A stretch of DNA of 48,666 nucleotides from Jatrophihabitans endophyticus (GCF_900129455.1 NZ_FQVU01000009.1:1-48666); one strand, 5' to 3'; counted from the stretch's first letter, positions 22,525 through 29,977 are shown. Notes: a model not told the origin generated them from the letters alone. A program made the numbers and translations.

Positions 22525-22530
22525 TAGAGT
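22525..22530 (+). promoter_or_regulatory. -10 element of the histidine phosphatase gene (leaderless)
   Basis: TAGAGT ends six bases before the GTG at 22537; no Shine-Dalgarno. Confidence 0.5.
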
Positions 22531-22536
22531 CCAGCC

Positions 22537-23145
22537 GTGCGCCTGATCCTCGTCCGCCACGCCCTGCCCGAGCGGGTCGAGACGGTGAGCGAGGCACCCG
22601 ATCCCGAGCTCAGCGACACCGGCCGGCGGCAGGCCGCGGCGCTCGCGGCGACCCTTGCCGAGGAGCGGATCGACGCGGTGTGGGCGAGCCCGCTGCGCCG
22701 GGCCGTGCAGACCGCGGAGCCGCTGGCCGCCGCGCGCGGCCTCGACGTGCGCCGCCACGACGGCCTGGTCGAGTTCGACTTCGGCCACGGCGTCTACATC
22801 CCGGCCGAGGAGACCGCGCACCCCGTCGTCCGGCAGATGCGCGACCGCCTCGACGCGCAGGACGGCGACGAGGGGCTACGGCGGTTCCGCGCGACCGTCG
22901 CCGCCGCGATGGGCGACGTCGTCGCGTCCGGCCGCCCCGAGGACACCATCGCGGTCGTGTGTCACGGCGGCGTGGTCAACGCCTACGTCGCCGGCGTCGT
23001 CGGCACGCGGGAGACGATCTTCGCCGGCATCGCCTACACCGGGTTCTCCGTCCTCACCGTCGGGCGGGACGGCCGGGTGCGGCTGCGCTCGCTCAACGAG
23101 CACCACCACGTGCGGACGCTCGAGCGCGTCACCAGCTCCGGTTGA
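22537..23145 (+). CDS. Histidine phosphatase (phosphoglycerate mutase-like)
   Basis: 202 residues. The catalytic RHG-type motif is LVRHALPE (Arg7, His8); the second catalytic histidine is in AVVCHGGVVNAYVA. ELSDTGRRQAAALAATL and WASPLRRAVQTAEPLAA are the other family segments. Members remove phosphate from diverse metabolites. The motif RHALPE, together with a gpgS gene 400 bases downstream, makes a glucosyl-3-phosphoglycerate phosphatase (GpgP-like) role possible, since GpgP belongs to this superfamily; that is inference. The 3' end overlaps a convergent 77-residue gene by 17 bases. Confidence 0.88.
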   Translation: MRLILVRHALPERVETVSEAPDPELSDTGRRQAAALAATLAEERIDAVWASPLRRAVQTAEPLAAARGLDVRRHDGLVEFDFGHGVYIPAEETAHPVVRQMRDRLDAQDGDEGLRRFRATVAAAMGDVVASGRPEDTIAVVCHGGVVNAYVAGVVGTRETIFAGIAYTGFSVLTVGRDGRVRLRSLNEHHHVRTLERVTSSG

Positions 23146-23362
23146 CCGCCGAGGCGCCGTGCCGCGTGTGGAACTCGAAGGTCGCGTCGAGGCCGTAGGC
23201 GCGGTCGACGACGATCGGCGCGTCGCCCATGCGGTAGATCCACACGTAGTCGCAGCGGAGCGCGGGCAGGTCGCCGAGCACGAAGCGCTCGCTGCGCTGC
23301 CCGTCCGGGCCGATCATCGTCAGCTCGTCACCCGGCTGGATGGTGTGGATCATCAATCTCAT
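23129..23362 (-). CDS. Hypothetical protein (77 aa)
   Basis: Reads MRLMIHTIQPGDELTMIGPD, then RFVLGDLPALRCDYVWIYRM and DRAYGLDATFEFHTRHGASA. It looks like a small all-beta protein. No family recognised. Codon third positions fit a real gene, but the overlap of 17 bases with the phosphatase gene and the lack of a strong ribosome binding site (only GGGGG before the ATG) reduce certainty. Confidence 0.55.
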   Translation of the reverse strand: MRLMIHTIQPGDELTMIGPDGQRSERFVLGDLPALRCDYVWIYRMGDAPIVVDRAYGLDATFEFHTRHGASAVNRSW

Positions 23363-23556
23363 GTCGAGCCCCCGCTCAGTCCTGCTTCACCGGGCACAAC
23401 GACCCGGGACCCCCGTCGTTACGTAGTGTGGCCTGCCCGTCCAGTCCCGCGCGAGCGGGCGGCACCCCGGTGAGGGCGACACCACGGCGACGACGAGCCG
23501 CGGCGGGCGGTCCGGGGCACGCCGCGCGCGCCGCGGGCCGGGTGAGAAGGTGGGGC
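23363..23556 (+). promoter_or_regulatory. Divergent region upstream of gpgS
   Basis: About 190 bases without a gene. TAGTGT near 23423 is a candidate -10 element for gpgS, followed by a leader of roughly 120 bases; AGAAGGTGGGG just before the ATG is its ribosome binding site. No riboswitch fold is recognised. Confidence 0.4.
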
Positions 23557-24501
23557 ATGCATCCCGCCGCAGCGGCCTGGTTCGGCCGCCGCACGTCCGC
23601 GGCGGCGGACTGGCCGGTGGAGCGCGTCGCCCGGCTGCGGGCCGAAGCAGGCACCCGGGTGAGCGTGGTGATCCCCGCCCGGGACGAGGCGGCCTCGGTC
23701 GGGGCCGTGGTCGAGCGCATCCGCCGCGACCTCGCGCTCGACCACGACGTCGTGGCCGAGGTCGTCGTCATGGACTCGCTGTCGACCGACGACACCGCCG
23801 CCGTGGCCCGCGCCGCCGGGGCCGGCGTCCACTCGGTCGCCGACGTGCGGCCCGACCTGGGGGTGCACGGCGGCAAGGGCGAGGCGCTGTGGAAGTCGCA
23901 GTTCGTCACCCGCGGCGACGTCTGCGTCTTCGTCGACGCTGACCTCACCGAGTGGGGAACGCACTTCGTCACCGGACTGCTCGGCCCGCTGCTCGCCGAC
24001 CCCGACGTGCGGCTCGTCAAGGGGTTCTACGACCGGGTGCTGGACGACGGCGGCCGGTCGAGCACGCAGGGTGGCCGGGTCACCGAGCTCGTGGCCCGAC
24101 CGCTGCTCGCGAGCCGTTGGCCGCAGCTCGGCGCGGTCGTGCAGCCGCTCGCGGGGGAGTGGGCGATCCGCCGGGCGCACTTCGAGCGACTGCCGGTGCC
24201 CACCGGGTACGGCGTCGAGTTCGCGACGCTCGTCGACACCGTCGCCGCGGCCGGTCTCGACGCCGTCGCGCAGGTGGATCTCGGCAGCCGCGCGCACCGT
24301 CACCAGAACGTCCACGACCTGGGCGCCATGGCCCTGGAGATCCTGACCGTGGCCGACCGGCGCTCGTTCGGCGAGCGTGAGGTCGTCCCGGGCACGATCG
24401 CGCAGTTCGACCGCGCGGCACCGGGCCGGTGGCGCGAGCGCGTCGTGCCGGTCGACGAGCGGCCGCCTGCGGTGTCGGTCGCCGGGTACGCGCCGTGCTG
24501 A
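23557..24501 (+). CDS. gpgS: Glucosyl-3-phosphoglycerate synthase
   Basis: 314 residues, GT81 family. It transfers glucose from NDP-glucose to 3-phosphoglycerate, the first step toward glucosylglycerate and the methylglucose lipopolysaccharides of mycobacteria. Features: VSVVIPARDEAASVGAVVER (nucleotide binding), VVVMDSLSTDDTAAVAR, GVHGGKGEALWKS, metal-binding VFVDADLTEWG (Asp127/Asp129), VQPLAGEWAIRR and PTGYGVEFATLVDT. The ATG follows AAGGTGGGG. The stop overlaps the start of the downstream folP2-like gene, an order conserved in mycobacteria (Rv1208/Rv1207). Confidence 0.93.
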   Translation: MHPAAAAWFGRRTSAAADWPVERVARLRAEAGTRVSVVIPARDEAASVGAVVERIRRDLALDHDVVAEVVVMDSLSTDDTAAVARAAGAGVHSVADVRPDLGVHGGKGEALWKSQFVTRGDVCVFVDADLTEWGTHFVTGLLGPLLADPDVRLVKGFYDRVLDDGGRSSTQGGRVTELVARPLLASRWPQLGAVVQPLAGEWAIRRAHFERLPVPTGYGVEFATLVDTVAAAGLDAVAQVDLGSRAHRHQNVHDLGAMALEILTVADRRSFGEREVVPGTIAQFDRAAPGRWRERVVPVDERPPAVSVAGYAPC

Positions 24502-25358
24502 GGCTCGGGCCCCGTCGCTACGGCCCGGGTGACTTCGGGATCATGGCCATCGTCAACCGCACCCCTGACTCGTTCTACGACCGCGGTGCGACGTTCGCGT
24601 TCGACCAGGCCCTGGCGCGCGTGCACACCGTGGTGGAGCAGGGCGCGGACATCGTCGACATCGGCGGGGTGAAGGCCGCGCCCGGCCAGGTCGTCTCGGC
24701 GGCCGAGGAGATAGACCGCACCGCCGCGTTCGTGCGGGCCGTGCGCGACGCGCACCCGGACCTCGTCATCAGCGTGGACACCTGGCGTGCCGAGGTGGGG
24801 GAGGCCGTCTGCGCCGAGGGCGCCGACCTGCTCAACGACGCGTGGGGTGGCCACGACCCGGGGCTCGCCGAGGTCGCGGCCCGGCACGACGTCGGCCTGG
24901 TGTGCACGCACGCCGGTGGCGCCGAGCCGCGCACCCGACCGCACCGGGTCGCCTACGACGACGTGATGGCCGACGTGCTCGCCCGGACGCTCGCGCTGGC
25001 CGAGCGGGCCGTCGCGGTGGGCGTCGGCCGCGAGCGGGTGCTCATCGACCCGGCGCACGACTTCGGCAAGAACACCTATCACTCGCTCGAGGTCACCCGG
25101 CGGCTGCCGGAGATGGTGGCGACGGGGTGGCCGGTGCTCGTCTCGCTGTCGAACAAGGACTTCGTGGGCGAGACGCTCGGCGGCCTGCCCCCGGGCGAGC
25201 GGTTGACCGGCACCCTGGCGGCCACCGCCGTCTGTGCCTGGCTCGGCGCCGTCGTCTACCGCGTCCACAACGTCGTCGAGACGCGGCAGACGCTGGAGAT
25301 GGTCGCCGCGATCAAGGGCGACCGGCCGCCCGCCCGGACGATCCGCGGCCTCGCCTGA
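24495..25358 (+). CDS. folP2: Dihydropteroate synthase homologue, FolP2-like
   Basis: 287 residues. The first DHPS signature is intact (GIMAIVNRTPDSFYDRG, about 15-31). The pABA/pterin-site loop, normally GGESTRPG, is here VDIGGVKAAPGQ (55-65), so the conserved Glu-Ser-Thr-Arg is missing. ISVDTWRAEVGEAV, LLNDAWGGHDP, LIDPAHDFGKNTYHSLEVTR and LVSLSNKDFVGETLGG follow. M. tuberculosis FolP2 shares this loop change and lacks DHPS activity. The GTG lies inside gpgS (7-base overlap), so co-translation with GpgS is expected; a sugar-acid or methylglucose-related role is plausible but unproven. Confidence 0.9.
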   Translation: MLRLGPRRYGPGDFGIMAIVNRTPDSFYDRGATFAFDQALARVHTVVEQGADIVDIGGVKAAPGQVVSAAEEIDRTAAFVRAVRDAHPDLVISVDTWRAEVGEAVCAEGADLLNDAWGGHDPGLAEVAARHDVGLVCTHAGGAEPRTRPHRVAYDDVMADVLARTLALAERAVAVGVGRERVLIDPAHDFGKNTYHSLEVTRRLPEMVATGWPVLVSLSNKDFVGETLGGLPPGERLTGTLAATAVCAWLGAVVYRVHNVVETRQTLEMVAAIKGDRPPARTIRGLA

Positions 25359-25417
25359 CCCGCCGGCCCCGCTCGGTGATCAAGAGGACGTCGCGGTCGC
25401 CCCGGCGGCCACTACCT

Positions 25418-25449
25418 CCGCTCGACCACGGGGCCGCTCGATCACGGGG
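25418..25449 (+). repeat. Two tandem 16-bp repeats between convergent genes
   Basis: CCGCTCGACCACGGGG (25418-25433) is followed directly by CCGCTCGATCACGGGG (25434-25449), one change. The second copy runs over the stop codon of the Nei2-type gene. Confidence 0.6.
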
Positions 25450-26239
25450 TGGGTGCCTGGCAGGTGGGGCACCAGAACAGGTTGCGGGCGACGAGGACGG
25501 CGGCGGCGATCGGGGTCGAGCACACCCGGCACGGCAGCCCGGTGCGCCGGTAGACGTAGTGCGCGCGGTCGCGGGTGACCCGGCCGGCGGGGCGGTCCTC
25601 GGGCCGGGTGGTGACGATGCGCCCGGCCCGGACCCCCGCGCGCATCAGGGTGACGAGGTCGTCCCACATGCCGAGCCACAGCCGCTCGGGCACGTCGCGG
25701 CCGGGCCGCAGCGGGTGCAGCCGGGCACGGAACAGGACCTCGGCGCGGTACACGTTGCCGACCCCGGCGAGCACCGACTGGTCCATGAGCAGCGCGCCGA
25801 TGGGCGTGCGGCTGCGCGCGACACGGCGGTACGCGGCGGCCGGGTCCTGCCGCGCCCGCAGCGGATCGGGACCGAGGCGGGCCAGCAGCGTCTCGACGGC
25901 GTCCGGGGTCAGGAGCTCGCACGCGGTGGGGCCGCGCAGGTCCGTCCACGCCGCGTCGTTGACCAGTCGCAGCCGTAGCGCGCCGCGCGGCTCGGGCGGC
26001 TCGCCCCGGCCGGTGGCGAACTTCCCGTACAGCCCGAGGTGGACGTGCAGGATGCGGCCGTTGCCGTAGTGGTGCAGCAGGTGCTTGCCGTAGGCCTCGG
26101 TGCCCGTCAGCAGCTGGCCGTCGAGCTGGGCCGCTCCCTCGGCGAAGCGGCCCTGCGGGCTGCTGGCCGCCACGACGGTGCCGCCGAAGAGGCGTTCCTG
26201 GTCGCGCGCGAGGCGGTGCAGCGTATGGCCTTCGGGCAC
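25442..26239 (-). CDS. nei2: Endonuclease VIII-like DNA glycosylase (Nei2 type)
   Basis: 265 residues, Fpg/Nei family. After initiator removal the N-terminus is PEGHTLHRLARDQE: Pro2 is the nucleophile and Glu3 the acid. The helix-two-turn-helix segment is DQSVLAGVGNVYRAEVLFRA with the conserved Asn. A C-terminal zinc finger uses Cys237/Cys240 and Cys257/Cys260, and the loop between them contains VARNLFWCPTC. PEGHTLHR marks the actinobacterial Nei2 group. It excises oxidised pyrimidines in base excision repair. The start is GTG 26239, seven bases after TAGCAT. It ends convergently to folP2. Confidence 0.9.
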   Translation of the reverse strand: MPEGHTLHRLARDQERLFGGTVVAASSPQGRFAEGAAQLDGQLLTGTEAYGKHLLHHYGNGRILHVHLGLYGKFATGRGEPPEPRGALRLRLVNDAAWTDLRGPTACELLTPDAVETLLARLGPDPLRARQDPAAAYRRVARSRTPIGALLMDQSVLAGVGNVYRAEVLFRARLHPLRPGRDVPERLWLGMWDDLVTLMRAGVRAGRIVTTRPEDRPAGRVTRDRAHYVYRRTGLPCRVCSTPIAAAVLVARNLFWCPTCQAPTP

Positions 26240-26246
26240 GGCACCG

Positions 26247-26252
26247 ATGCTA
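26247..26252 (-). promoter_or_regulatory. -10 element of nei2 (leaderless)
   Basis: TAGCAT on the minus strand ends seven bases before the GTG at 26239, with no Shine-Dalgarno. Confidence 0.5.
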
Positions 26253-26338
26253 CGAGGCGGACGCACCGGTGGTGCGGCGATCCCCGCGGCCCGGGACGGC
26301 GAACGGGTGCGGCACCGGCCGCTAGGCTCGGGGCGCCG

Positions 26339-26412
26339 CGGGGTGTGGCGCAGCTTGGTAGCGCACTCGCTTTGGGAGCGAGGGGCCGCAGGTTCAAATC
26401 CTGTCACCCCGA
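26339..26412 (+). tRNA. tRNA-Pro (anticodon UGG)
   Basis: 74 bases. Acceptor stem CGGGGTG (26339-26345) pairs with CACCCCG (26405-26411), giving the C1-G72 pair typical of bacterial proline tRNAs; discriminator A at 26412. The D-loop has AGCTTGGTAGCGC. The anticodon stem is CTCGC/GCGAG around loop TTTGGGA, anticodon TGG at 26373-26375. The T arm is GCAGGTTCAAATCCTGT. CCA is not encoded. TAGGCT near 26323 is a likely -10 element. Confidence 0.96.
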
Positions 26413-26424
26413 CGCAGGCCGAGC

Positions 26425-26449
26425 GCCGACCGAGCTTGCTCGTGTCGGC
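26425..26449 (+). terminator. Hairpin downstream of tRNA-Pro, likely terminator
   Basis: GCCGAC-CGAGC-TT-GCTCG-T-GTCGGC forms an 11-bp stem with one bulged base and a 2-base loop (a 4-base loop if the last pair opens). It starts 12 bases after the tRNA. There is no T-run, which is common for actinobacterial terminators. Confidence 0.6.
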
Positions 26450-26468
26450 CGAGGCCAAGGAAGGGGTT

Positions 26469-26579
26469 GACCGAGCGCAGCGAGGGAACACCCCGACGAG
26501 TGGCGCGCCGAGACCGAGCTCGCCCAAGTCTCCCGAGCACGAGGAAGGGTCGACCGAGCGCAGCGAGGGAACACCCCGA
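26469..26579 (+). repeat. Pair of perfect 28-bp direct repeats after tRNA-Pro
   Basis: Identical 28-bp units at 26469-26496 and 26552-26579, each beginning GACCGAGCGCAGCGAGGG and ending ACACCCCGA, preceded by related GAAGG(G)GT. The 83-base period and the GAGCGCAGCGAGG core look like a dispersed intergenic repeat. The region holds no gene and ends just before the GNAT ribosome binding site. Confidence 0.85.
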
Positions 26580-26595
26580 GGATCGAGGGAGCGGG

Positions 26596-27033
26596 ATGAC
26601 CACCGTGCGCCGGCTGCATCCGGACGATCGCGCCGCCTGGGAACGACTGTTCCGCGCCTACCTGGCCTGCTACGAGCGACACGACGAGCCGCAGGCCCTC
26701 TTCGACCGGGCGTGGGCGGAGTTCACCGCCGACGACCGGATGCACGCCCTCGTCGCCGAGGTCGACGGCCGGGTGGTCGGCCTCGTCCACTACCTGGTCC
26801 ACGCGAGCACGTCCTCGCCCGACGTCTGCTACCTGCAGGACCTCTTCGTCGACGAGGACGCCCGCGGGCACGGCGCGGCACGCGCGCTCATCGCCGCCGT
26901 GGCCGACGCGGCCCGGGCGCGACACTGCGTGCGCGTCTACTGGCTGACCCAGCCGACCAACACGCGCGCGCGGCGGCTCTACGACCAGGTCGCCCAGGAC
27001 CGCGGTTTCATGCAGTACGGGTTGCCGCTGTAG
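26596..27033 (+). CDS. GNAT-family N-acetyltransferase
   Basis: 145 residues. N-terminal TVRRLHPDDRAAWERLFRAY, then VAEVDGRVVGLVHYLVH (strand pair), and acetyl-CoA motif A: CYLQDLFVDEDARGHGAARA LIAAV with the pyrophosphate loop. Motif B is YWLTQPTNTRARRLYDQVA. The substrate is unknown; this type often acetylates small amines or protein N-termini. GGGAGCGGG precedes the ATG. A frame extending upstream would run through the direct repeats and is rejected. The tig promoter region begins at its stop codon. Confidence 0.88.
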   Translation: MTTVRRLHPDDRAAWERLFRAYLACYERHDEPQALFDRAWAEFTADDRMHALVAEVDGRVVGLVHYLVHASTSSPDVCYLQDLFVDEDARGHGAARALIAAVADAARARHCVRVYWLTQPTNTRARRLYDQVAQDRGFMQYGLPL

Positions 27034-27071
27034 CGTCAAGGGTTGACCTGTACGTGGAGCCGACCTAGGAG
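27031..27071 (+). promoter_or_regulatory. tig promoter and ribosome binding site
   Basis: TAGCGT at 27031-27036 is the likely -10 element (it includes the GNAT stop). TTGACC at 27043-27048 could be a second -35. AGGAG at 27067-27071 lies nine bases before the GTG. Confidence 0.45.
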
Positions 27072-27080
27072 TACCCGCAC

Positions 27081-28466
27081 GTGAAGAGCACCGTCGAGAA
27101 CCTGAGCCCGACCCGCGTCCGGCTCGCCGTCGAGGTGCCCTTCGACGCGCTGCAGCCGAGCCTCGACGCGGCCTACAAGACGATCGGCCAGCAGGTCCGC
27201 GTCCCCGGTTTCCGGCCGGGCAAGGTGCCCGCGCGCGTGATCGACCAGCGCGTCGGGCGCGGCACCGTGCTCCAGGAGGCCGTCAACGAGGTCCTGCCGC
27301 GGCTGTACAGCGAGGCCACCCAGGAGCACTCGCTCAGCCCGCTCGGCCAGCCCGAGATCGACATCACCAACCTCGACGACGGCGAGTCGCTGAGCTTCAC
27401 CGCCGAGGTCGACGTCCGGCCCGAGATCACGCTGCCCGACCTCGACGGCATCGCCGTCACCGTCGACGACACCGAGGTGAGCGACGACGACGTCGCCGAG
27501 CAGGTCGAGGAGCTGCGCAAGCGATTCGGCACCCTCAAGGGCGTGGAGCGCCCCGTCGAGGAGGGCGACTACGTCTCGCTGGACCTCGCCTCGACCGTCG
27601 ACGGCGAGGCCGTCGAGGGCGGCTCGGCCACCGGCCGCTCCTACGTCGTGGGCTCCGACGACTTCGTCGACGGCCTGGACGAGGCCGTCACCGGCAAGGC
27701 CGCCGGCGACACCGTCACCTTCACCGCGCCGCTGCGCCACGGCGAACAGGCCGGCACGGACGCCGAGGTGACCGCGACGGTCAAGTCGGTCAAGGTGCAG
27801 GAGCTGCCCGACCTCGACGACGAGTTCGCCCAGCTCGCCAGCGAGTTCGACACCGTCGACGAGCTGCGCGACGACCTACGTACCCGTCTCGGCCGCGTCC
27901 GGGTCATGGAACAGGGCGCCCAGGCCCGCGACAAGGTGCTGGAGCACCTCATCGAGACGGTCGACTTCCCGCTGCCGGAGTCCGCGATCAAGGCCGAGGT
28001 CGACTACCGCGAGCACGAGATCGTGCACCAGCTCGGCCACGACGACGCCCAGTTCCAGGCCTACCTCGACTTCCAGGGCAAGAGCCGCGAGGAGTTCGAC
28101 ACCGAGATGCGCGAGAGCGCCGAGAAGTCGGTGCGCGCGCAGTTCCTGCTCGACGCGGTCGCCGACCGCACCGACGTGCAGATCGGCGACGGCGAGCTCA
28201 CCGAGTACCTCGTGCGGCAGGCGCAGCAGTACAACATGCCCCCGCAGGAGTTCGCGAACCAGATCGTCCAGGCCGGGAACCTGCCCATGCTCGTGGCCGA
28301 CATCCGCCGCAACAAGGCGCTGGCCGAGATCCTGGAGAAGGCGACGATCACCGACGAGTCGGGCAACCCCGTCGACCTCGCGGCGTTGGACGCCGAGGCC
28401 GCCGAGGCCGCCGGCAGCGACGACGACACCGACGGTTCCGGCGACACCGACCAGCCGAACGCCTGA
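27081..28466 (+). CDS. tig: Trigger factor, ribosome-associated chaperone and prolyl isomerase
   Basis: 461 residues. The ribosome-binding domain (1-130) has the signature GFRPGKVPARVIDQRVGRG. The FKBP-type isomerase domain (about 152-235) contains EEGDYVSLDLAS and YVVGSDDFVDGLDEAVTGKA. The helical substrate-cradling C-terminal domain follows, ending in an acidic tail (DDDTDGSGDTDQPNA), common in actinobacteria. It binds at the ribosome exit tunnel and folds nascent chains. The GTG has AGGAG nine bases upstream. It stands before clpP1-clpP2-clpX, the usual bacterial order. Confidence 0.97.
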   Translation: MKSTVENLSPTRVRLAVEVPFDALQPSLDAAYKTIGQQVRVPGFRPGKVPARVIDQRVGRGTVLQEAVNEVLPRLYSEATQEHSLSPLGQPEIDITNLDDGESLSFTAEVDVRPEITLPDLDGIAVTVDDTEVSDDDVAEQVEELRKRFGTLKGVERPVEEGDYVSLDLASTVDGEAVEGGSATGRSYVVGSDDFVDGLDEAVTGKAAGDTVTFTAPLRHGEQAGTDAEVTATVKSVKVQELPDLDDEFAQLASEFDTVDELRDDLRTRLGRVRVMEQGAQARDKVLEHLIETVDFPLPESAIKAEVDYREHEIVHQLGHDDAQFQAYLDFQGKSREEFDTEMRESAEKSVRAQFLLDAVADRTDVQIGDGELTEYLVRQAQQYNMPPQEFANQIVQAGNLPMLVADIRRNKALAEILEKATITDESGNPVDLAALDAEAAEAAGSDDDTDGSGDTDQPNA

Positions 28467-28533
28467 GCCACCGGCGCATCACGCCGAGAGCGAACGCGGC
28501 CCCTACCGGGAGTCACCGCGGACCGGCCTTCGT

Positions 28534-28571
28534 TAGGGTCGGTGAAGCACCCCGATTTCGACGAAGGAAGG
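28534..28571 (+). promoter_or_regulatory. clpP1 promoter and ribosome binding site
   Basis: TAGGGT at 28534-28539 is the likely -10 element. AAGGAAGG at 28564-28571 lies five bases before the GTG. Flanking CCTTCGT (28527-28533) and ACGAAGG (28561-28567) are a distant 7-bp inverted repeat. A full ClgR-type palindrome was not found. Confidence 0.5.
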
Positions 28572-28576
28572 TTCCA

Positions 28577-29191
28577 GTGAGCCACCCGGTCAGCCGCGCG
28601 CAAGGCGGCGGCATGAACCTGAACGACTCGGTCTACGACCGGCTGCTGCGCGAGCGGATCATCTTCCTGGGCCAGCCGGTGGACGACCAGATCGCGAACC
28701 AGATCTGCGCGCAGCTGCTGCTGCTCGCGGCCGAGCAGCCCGAGCGCGACATCAACCTCTACATCAACTCGCCGGGCGGCTCGGTCACGGCCGGCATGGC
28801 CATCTTCGACACCATGGAGCTCATCGACTGCGACGTGTCGACGTGGTCGCTGGGGCTGTCGGCCTCGATGGGGCAGTTCCTGCTCTCCGCGGGCACCCGC
28901 GGCAAGCGCTACTCGCTGCCGCACTCGCGCATCCTGATGCACCAGGGGTCGGCCGGCCTCGGCGGCACCGCGTCGGACATCAAGATCCAGGCCGAGCAGT
29001 GGAACCTCACCAAGCAGGAGATGGCCGAGATCACGGCCGAGCACACCGGCCAGACGGTCGAGCAGATCATCAAGGACGGCGACCGCGACCGCTGGTTCAC
29101 CGCCCAGGAGGCGCTCGACTACGGCTTCATCGACCAGATCGTGAGCCGCGTGGGCCAGGTGTCCAACGGCAACGCCCCGGCCCCGGCCTGA
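28577..29191 (+). CDS. clpP1: ATP-dependent Clp protease proteolytic subunit 1
   Basis: 204 residues, peptidase S14. The catalytic triad is visible: Ser97 in SLGLSASMGQFLLSAG, His122 in RILMHQGSAGLGG, Asp171 in KDGDRDRWFTAQEALDYG. YINSPGGSVTAGMAIFDTM forms the oxyanion region. Actinobacteria use hetero-tetradecamers of ClpP1 and ClpP2 with ClpX or ClpC. The GTG has a good ribosome binding site; ATG at codon 13 (MNLNDSVYDRLL) would begin close to the mature N-terminus after processing. clpP2 follows after 22 bases. Confidence 0.96.
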   Translation: MSHPVSRAQGGGMNLNDSVYDRLLRERIIFLGQPVDDQIANQICAQLLLLAAEQPERDINLYINSPGGSVTAGMAIFDTMELIDCDVSTWSLGLSASMGQFLLSAGTRGKRYSLPHSRILMHQGSAGLGGTASDIKIQAEQWNLTKQEMAEITAEHTGQTVEQIIKDGDRDRWFTAQEALDYGFIDQIVSRVGQVSNGNAPAPA

Positions 29192-29213
29192 ACCGGCGAG
29201 AGGAACGCAGACC

Positions 29214-29846
29214 ATGAGTGAGCTCCACGGGCCGCAGTCGCGCTACGTGCTCCCGTCCTTCGTCGAGAAGACGAACTACGGGATCAAGGAGTCCAACCCG
29301 TACAACAAGCTGTTCGAGGAGCGCATCATCTTCCTCGGCGCCCCGATCGACGACGTCGTCGCCAACGACGTCATGGCGCAGCTGATCGTGCTGGAGTCCA
29401 CCGATCCCGACCGCGACATCCAGATCTACATCAACTCGCCGGGCGGGTCGTTCACGGCGCTGACCGCCGTCTACGACACGTTGCAGTACGTCCGGCCCGA
29501 GATCCAGACGATCTGCATGGGTCAGGCCGCCTCCGCCGCCGCCGTCCTGCTCGCCGCGGGCACCAAGGGCAAGCGCTTCGCGCTGCAGAACTCGCGCATC
29601 CTCATCCACCAGCCCTCGGGCGGGACCGAGGGGGCGCAGCAGATCTCCGACCTCGACATCCAGGCCAAGGAGATCCAGCGCATGCGCGACCTGGAGGAGG
29701 AGATCCTCGCCCGGCACACCGGGCAGGACCTCGAGACCGTGCGGGCCGACATCGAGCGCGACAAGATCTTCACCGCGCAGCAGGCCAAGGACTACGGCAT
29801 GGTCGACGAGGTCATCACGAGCCGCAAGATGGTGCCGCAGGTCTGA
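29214..29846 (+). CDS. clpP2: ATP-dependent Clp protease proteolytic subunit 2
   Basis: 210 residues. The catalytic triad is Ser107 (CMGQAASAAAVLLAAG), His132 (RILIHQPSGG) and Asp183 (IERDKIFTAQQAKDYG). The N-terminal stretch SRYVLPSFVEKTNYGIKESN is typical of ClpP2, the subunit that docks the ATPase in mycobacteria. GAGAGGAACGCAGACC precedes the ATG. It is co-transcribed with clpP1. A strong hairpin follows the stop, so clpX expression may be partly separate. Confidence 0.96.
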   Translation: MSELHGPQSRYVLPSFVEKTNYGIKESNPYNKLFEERIIFLGAPIDDVVANDVMAQLIVLESTDPDRDIQIYINSPGGSFTALTAVYDTLQYVRPEIQTICMGQAASAAAVLLAAGTKGKRFALQNSRILIHQPSGGTEGAQQISDLDIQAKEIQRMRDLEEEILARHTGQDLETVRADIERDKIFTAQQAKDYGMVDEVITSRKMVPQV

Positions 29847-29854
29847 CGCCGGCC

Positions 29855-29893
29855 GTCGGGACGCCCGGCCGGGTTCGCCGGCCGGGCCCCGAC
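29855..29893 (+). terminator. Strong hairpin between clpP2 and clpX
   Basis: GCCCGGCCGG-GTTCG-CCGGCCGGGC (29863-29887) is a perfect 10-bp stem with a 5-base loop. It is extended by GTCGGG (29855-29860) pairing with CCCGAC (29888-29893) across a 2-base bulge. It starts nine bases after the clpP2 stop. No T-run. It probably terminates or attenuates the clpP transcript. Confidence 0.65.
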
Positions 29894-29977
29894 AGGGGAC
29901 GAGGTCGCACCACATCCCCGGCGCGTTCTCCGGCGACTTTCCCCGGGGGAACAGGTACCGTTCACGAATTGGCCCGC

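Noticed and set aside
26413-26595. Protein-coding use of the repeat region as an N-terminal extension of the GNAT gene
   Set aside because: The extension consists of translated 28-bp repeats. A clear ribosome binding site precedes the ATG at 26596, where the family homology begins.
28467-28576. ClgR operator upstream of clpP1
   Set aside because: Only one half-site-like GCGAAC (28490-28495) is present, without the matching inverted half at the right distance.
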